DNA from: Alphaproteobacteria bacterium
GTDB taxonomy: Bacteria; Pseudomonadota; Alphaproteobacteria; Sphingomonadales; SMXR01
DNA length: 10,325 bases
Assembly (NCBI GenBank): GCA_004356215.1
Contig: SMXR01000021.1
Coordinates: forward strand, 1 to 10,325
Direction: 5' to 3'
A model generated the notes under the pieces. That model did not search any database, was not told where the DNA came from, and was given only the letters and a program-made list of their open reading frames with translations. Position 1 is the stretch's first letter. Every line of letters starts with the position of its first letter. Positions 7,255 to 10,325 of the stretch are shown here, in pieces. The position numbers and the translations under genes are program-made.

Positions 7255-8253
7255 TTACGCGGCTTTTTTGTCCATAAGCGGAATGAAAAAATCTTTCAGG
7301 GTGGCGACAACAACTTCAGTGTCGGTCATTTGATTCATGGCCTGGCGCAATTCGGCCGAATTGGGCAGGCCCTTGGTATACCAGCCCAAATGCTTGCGGG
7401 CGATCCTAAGACCATTCTCAATTCCATAATGGTCGAGCATCGCCTGATAGTGGCTCAAAATTGTCGCCAGCTGCTTGGCAAATGGCGGCGGGCGTCTGCG
7501 TTCGCCGGTTTTCAGGTAATGCATGACATCGGCCACAAACCACGGCCGGCCATAAGCGCCGCGGCCAATCATTACCCCGTCAGCGCCTGATTTTTCCAGG
7601 GCGGTATCGACATCATCAAAACTGATAATATCACCGTTGACAATCACCGGCAGGGTGACGGCATCCTTGACCGTCCGGATAAAGGCCCAATCAGACCGGT
7701 CGCGGTACATCTGGCAGCGGGTGCGGCCGTGAACGGTGATCATTTTGATGCCAACACCTTCGGCAATCCTGGCAAGTTCCGCCGCATTCCGGGTTTCGTC
7801 ATTCCAGCCGGTTCTCATTTTCAGGGTCACGGGGATTGCCACCGCCTTGACGGTCTCGGTCAGAATCGCCCGGGCGTGATCGAGGTCGCGCATCAGCGCC
7901 GAACCGGCCTCGCCATTGACGACCTTTTTCACCGGGCAGCCCATGTTAATGTCAATGATATTGGCGCCGCGGTCTTCGTTAAGCTTTGCCGCCGCCGCCA
8001 TGGTTTTGGGGTTGCAGCCGGCAAGCTGGATCGCAAACGGAAACTCTTCCGGGGTAAAGCTGGCCATCCTGAGGGTGCGGCGGTTGTCACGGATTATTGC
8101 TTCAGAGGCAATCATTTCCGAAATCACCAACCCGGCGCCAAAGCTTTTCACCAGGCGCCTGAACGGCAAATCGGTCACCCCCGACATTGGCGCCAGGATG
8201 ACCGGGCTTTCTATTTCCAGGTTTCCAATTTTCATGGTTAGGGTCTTAACCAT
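7255..8253 (-). CDS. dusB: tRNA-dihydrouridine synthase DusB (NifR3 type)
   Basis: DusB is an FMN-dependent enzyme that reduces specific uridines in tRNA to dihydrouridine; in Alphaproteobacteria it is the historical nifR3, first gene of the ntr operon. The TIM-barrel protein shows APMSGVTDLPFRRL near the N-terminus (FMN site). Numbered from the ATG at 8253, NMGCPVKKV holds catalytic C106, LKMRTGW holds K145, and VHGRTRCQMYRDRSDW holds H175. The phosphate-binding segments VNGDI and GVMIGRGAYGRPW follow, then a helical C-terminal domain (ARKHLGWYTKGLP). From this start it has 332 residues, a normal length. The ATG at 8253 was chosen because GGGT lies 6 nt upstream; an ATG at 8235 (326 residues, starting MKIGNLEIE) fits many homologues equally well, and a TTG at 8301 is less likely. 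It is divergent from ispDF and lies 18-39 bp ahead of ntrC', with no ntrB between. Confidence 0.95.
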   Translation of the reverse strand: MVKTLTMKIGNLEIESPVILAPMSGVTDLPFRRLVKSFGAGLVISEMIASEAIIRDNRRTLRMASFTPEEFPFAIQLAGCNPKTMAAAAKLNEDRGANIIDINMGCPVKKVVNGEAGSALMRDLDHARAILTETVKAVAIPVTLKMRTGWNDETRNAAELARIAEGVGIKMITVHGRTRCQMYRDRSDWAFIRTVKDAVTLPVIVNGDIISFDDVDTALEKSGADGVMIGRGAYGRPWFVADVMHYLKTGERRRPPPFAKQLATILSHYQAMLDHYGIENGLRIARKHLGWYTKGLPNSAELRQAMNQMTDTEVVVATLKDFFIPLMDKKAA

Positions 8254-8265
8254 AAACAGACCCGG

Positions 8266-8294
8266 TTGGCAAGGGCAGGAAGATACCCTAAAGT
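8266..8294 (+). promoter_or_regulatory. Predicted sigma-70-type promoter of ispDF (leaderless geometry)
   Basis: TTGGCA (8266-8271) matches the -35 consensus at 5 of 6 positions. A 17-nt spacer and TAAAGT (8289-8294, 4 of 6) follow. The expected transcription start, about 7 nt past the -10, falls on or beside the A of the ispDF ATG at 8301. No SD lies within 5-12 nt of that ATG (an AGGA is 20 nt away), so a leaderless transcript fits. Predicted by eye only. Confidence 0.45.
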
Positions 8295-8300
8295 TGACCA

Positions 8301-9428
8301 ATGACCATCACCGCCATCATAGTTGCCGCCGGCAAAGGGGTGCGCGCAGGCGATGGCCCGCCCAAGCAATACCGCACCCTCTCAGGGGTTCCGGTGCTGC
8401 GCCGCAGCGTTGAGGTATTCCAGGCGCATCCGGGTATCAGCAAGGTAATTGTCGTCATTAACCCCGACCATGCCGACTTTTATGAAAAGGCTGTGGGCGA
8501 TCTCGAGTTACCCTCCCCCGTGGCTGGGGGACGCACCCGTCAGGAATCGGTTTTGAACGGCCTAACCTCGCTGGAGGGAGATGCCCCCGGGATTGTTTTG
8601 ATCCATGACGCGGCACGGGCTTTTGTATCTCTTGGATTAATCGAGCGGGTTATTGATGAGGTGAGTAATAGCGGGGGTGGAGCAATTCCTTCGCTACCTG
8701 TCTGTGATACCTTGAAAAAAGGCAAAGACGGCATCGTTGAGGAAACCATCTCCCGCGACGGACTTTTTACGGTACAAACACCCCAGGGCTTCCCCTACCC
8801 GGAAATTTTGAACGCCCATAAAAAGGCCGTAGGCAAGGAGCTGACTGATGACGCGGCGGTGGCCGAAGCCGCCGGAATGAAAGTGGCGCTTGTAGCCGGC
8901 GCAAAGGAGAACATTAAATTGACTAATCCAGAAGACTTTGCAGGCCATTGCCATGACGTCCGCACCGGATCGGGCTTTGATGTCCATGCCTTTGAGGACG
9001 GTGACCATGTCATTCTGTGCGGGGTAAAAATCCCCCACGAAAAGGGTTTGCGCGGCCACTCCGATGCCGACGCCGGCCTTCATGCCCTGACCGATGCCAT
9101 CCTGGGGGCGATCGGCGAAGGCGACATTGGCGATCACTTCCCGCCCAGCGATGACAAATGGAAAGATGCACCTTCGGATCTGTTCCTGCGGCATGCCGCC
9201 AGCCTGGTTGAAAAAGCCGGTGGGACAATCACCAATGTCGATGTCACCCTGATTTGCGAAGCCCCCAAAATTGCCCCGCACCGCGCCGCGATGCAGAACC
9301 GGGTGGCGGAAATCCTGGGGCTTGAGGTCGCCCGGGTCAGCATTAAGGCAACCACAACCGAACAGCTTGGCTTTACCGGGCGCGGCGAAGGCCTGGCCGC
9401 CCAGGCCACGGCAACGGTGGTGTTTTAG
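8301..9428 (+). CDS. ispDF: Bifunctional MEP cytidylyltransferase / MECDP synthase IspDF
   Basis: This fused enzyme of the non-mevalonate isoprenoid pathway carries out two steps. IspD makes CDP-methylerythritol from MEP and CTP; IspF cyclises the phosphorylated product to MEcDP. The 375 residues contain IspD at 1-220, with the CTP-binding AAGKGVRAGDGPPKQY (9-24), IHDAARAFV (101-109; the usual DAARP proline is alanine) and VQTPQGF (158-164). IspF occupies 221-375, with metal ligands D227 and H229 in GFDVHAF and H261 in LHALTDAILGA. It also has DIGDHFPPSDD and the C-terminal ATTTEQLGFTGRGEG substrate/cytidine-binding loop. The IspDF fusion is typical of Alphaproteobacteria. The start at 8301 gives the correct MTITAIIVAAGKG opening; no nearby SD is present. 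pgpA follows with its SD overlapping this stop codon. Both active sites look intact. Confidence 0.97.
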   Translation: MTITAIIVAAGKGVRAGDGPPKQYRTLSGVPVLRRSVEVFQAHPGISKVIVVINPDHADFYEKAVGDLELPSPVAGGRTRQESVLNGLTSLEGDAPGIVLIHDAARAFVSLGLIERVIDEVSNSGGGAIPSLPVCDTLKKGKDGIVEETISRDGLFTVQTPQGFPYPEILNAHKKAVGKELTDDAAVAEAAGMKVALVAGAKENIKLTNPEDFAGHCHDVRTGSGFDVHAFEDGDHVILCGVKIPHEKGLRGHSDADAGLHALTDAILGAIGEGDIGDHFPPSDDKWKDAPSDLFLRHAASLVEKAGGTITNVDVTLICEAPKIAPHRAAMQNRVAEILGLEVARVSIKATTTEQLGFTGRGEGLAAQATATVVF

Positions 9429-9439
9429 GGGTTTATGTG

Positions 9440-9910
9440 ATGTCTTTCTTTTTCTTTCACCTTTCCACCCTTTTTGGCATCGGCAAGCTGCCCAAGGCCC
9501 CCGGAACCTGGGGTTCGCTGGCCGCACTTGTTTTTGCCATTTTTATTTTACATTACATTTCGTGGCCGTTCTTTATGGTCATCACCGCGCTCATGGTCCC
9601 GATTGGCGTCATTGCTGCCGATGTTCATTTTAGGAAAACCAAAGTAGTCGATCCCCCGGAAGTGGTCGTGGATGAACTTGTCGGCATGTGGATTACCCTT
9701 TTCCCACTGGCCTGGATCATACCATTTGATGATTTAAGGTATGCCGCGGTGGCTGCATTTGTGCTGTTCCGGGTCTTTGATATCTGGAAGCCCTGGCCGA
9801 TTTCCCTGACCGAAAACAACCTTAAGGGCGGCCTGGGGGTGATGGCCGATGACATTGTCGCCGGGGTCATGGCCGCAGGGGTTCTATGGGCGCTCGGAGT
9901 GCTGGTATGA
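9440..9910 (+). CDS. pgpA: Phosphatidylglycerophosphatase A (PgpA)
   Basis: PgpA is an inner-membrane phosphatase that removes the phosphate from phosphatidylglycerophosphate to give phosphatidylglycerol. The 156 residues carry the family motifs GIGKLPKAPGTWGS near the N-terminus, DPPEVVVDELVGMW in the middle, FRVFDIWKPWPI and GGLGVMADDIVAGV near the C-terminus. Acidic residues of the DE and DD pairs supply the likely metal site. Hydrophobic stretches at about 26-52, 73-88, 95-110 and 138-156 fit the multi-pass topology. The ATG at 9440 was preferred over an adjacent GTG at 9437; AGGGG (9427-9431) lies 8 nt upstream of the ATG and overlaps the ispDF stop. Its own stop overlaps the cinA start as ATGA. 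The gene is complete and part of the ispDF–pgpA–cinA transcript. Confidence 0.95.
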   Translation: MSFFFFHLSTLFGIGKLPKAPGTWGSLAALVFAIFILHYISWPFFMVITALMVPIGVIAADVHFRKTKVVDPPEVVVDELVGMWITLFPLAWIIPFDDLRYAAVAAFVLFRVFDIWKPWPISLTENNLKGGLGVMADDIVAGVMAAGVLWALGVLV

Positions 9911-10325
9911 CCTTTCCCAAGGAAACCCTGACCCTGGCCGGGGATGTTGTCGCGCTGGCATCCGAGAAAAAAATTCTGCTGACCACCGCCGAATCCTGTA
10001 CTGGCGGGCTGGTGGCCGCGGCCATTACCGAAATTCCCGGGGCATCGGTGTGTTTGATGGGGGCCTTTGTCACCTATTCCAATTACATGAAATCGCGCGT
10101 CCTCGGGGTTTCCGGCGACACCCTGGAGCAATCAGGGGCGGTCTCGGAAGCGATCGCCCGCGAGATGGCCGAAGGCGCGCTGCGCGCCGCCTCTGCCGAC
10201 ATTGGCGTGGCCATTACCGGCATTGCCGGGCCTGACGGCGGCTCAAAGGAAAAGCCGGTCGGGCTGGTGCATTTTGCCAGTGCCCGGCGGGTTGGCAGCG
10301 CCATTCATACCCACCACGAAAAGTA
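9907..10325 (+). CDS. CinA C-terminal-domain amidohydrolase family protein (3' end outside window)
   Basis: This is the CinA-C / PncC family, whose characterised members deamidate nicotinamide mononucleotide in NAD recycling; older names link it to competence damage. About 139 residues are present before the right edge. Family motifs visible are LTTAESCTGGLVAAAITEIP (about 25-44), GAFVTYSNYMKSRVLGV (about 52-68), SGAVSEAIAREMAEGALRAA and VAITGIAGPDGGSKEKPVGL (about 101-120). It lacks the N-terminal molybdopterin-binding-like domain of long CinA proteins, since the ESCTGG motif begins near residue 29. It is therefore the short stand-alone form of about 160-165 residues expected. The ATG overlaps the pgpA stop by ATGA, a sign of translational coupling. 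The gene is cut by the window edge, not damaged. Confidence 0.93.
   Translation, partial: MTFPKETLTLAGDVVALASEKKILLTTAESCTGGLVAAAITEIPGASVCLMGAFVTYSNYMKSRVLGVSGDTLEQSGAVSEAIAREMAEGALRAASADIGVAITGIAGPDGGSKEKPVGLVHFASARRVGSAIHTHHEK

Noticed and set aside
7215..7255. A hidden receiver domain or ntrB remnant between dusB and ntrC'
   Set aside because: At most 39 bases are available, and upstream bases encode intact DusB C-terminus, so no remnant can be present.
8516..8531. CCCCC/GGGGG inverted repeat inside ispDF
   Set aside because: It encodes conserved IspD residues before the GGRTRQESV segment and has no following U-tract, so it is not a terminator or regulatory hairpin by itself.
8694..9527. 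A 277-residue minus-strand open frame opposite ispDF
   Set aside because: It lies wholly antisense to a clear IspDF with intact motifs, has no recognisable domain and reads as low-complexity shadow sequence.

Overview
The window looks chromosomal and alphaproteobacterial. The minus-strand order dusB – ntrC-like – ntrY – ntrX – trkA – hfq – hflX, divergent from ispDF – pgpA – cinA, is a well-known alphaproteobacterial neighbourhood. The fused IspDF enzyme and the alphaproteobacterial style of the Hfq, NtrX and NtrC C-terminal sequences agree. Base composition is moderate, with AT-rich gaps between genes. No mobile element, tRNA, rRNA or CRISPR array was seen, and the genus cannot be named from this sequence.

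Minus strand, read from the centre leftwards: dusB (tRNA dihydrouridine synthase), a shortened NtrC-like regulator, ntrY (membrane histidine kinase), ntrX (response regulator), trkA (potassium uptake regulator), hfq (RNA chaperone) and the N-terminal part of hflX (ribosome-associated GTPase), which runs off the left edge. Most junctions are tight: 18-39 bp between dusB and ntrC', an 11-bp overlap between ntrY and ntrX, 6 bp between ntrX and trkA, 32 bp between hfq and hflX. The larger gaps (137 bp before ntrY, 97 bp before hfq) are where extra promoters may sit. Plus strand from 8301: ispDF (two steps of the MEP isoprenoid pathway), pgpA (phosphatidylglycerophosphate phosphatase) and the start of cinA, with SD/stop and ATGA overlaps that indicate one transcript.

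The main departure from the usual plan is in the nitrogen-control block. Between dusB and ntrY one expects ntrB followed by a roughly 480-residue NtrC (receiver, AAA+, Fis-type HTH). Here ntrB is absent, and the NtrC homologue has about 334 residues and begins directly at the AAA+ domain. It lacks the phospho-receiver, the GAFTGA sigma-54 contact loop and both arginine-finger positions, yet keeps a well-conserved C-terminal DNA-binding domain. The neighbouring NtrX keeps its receiver but also lacks GAFTGA and has lysine in place of the Walker B glutamate. Together this suggests a locus in which the NtrC branch has been cut off from two-component signalling and sigma-54 activation, leaving NtrY-NtrX as the only intact phosphorelay here.

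Second-tier signals are RNA/DNA structures on both sides of hfq. One is a three-arm repeat between hfq and hflX that can form two mutually exclusive 8-bp hairpins, one enclosing the hflX SD and start codon. The other is a 20-bp-spaced direct repeat plus palindrome upstream of hfq. A promoter-like sequence placed so that ispDF mRNA would be leaderless is also present.
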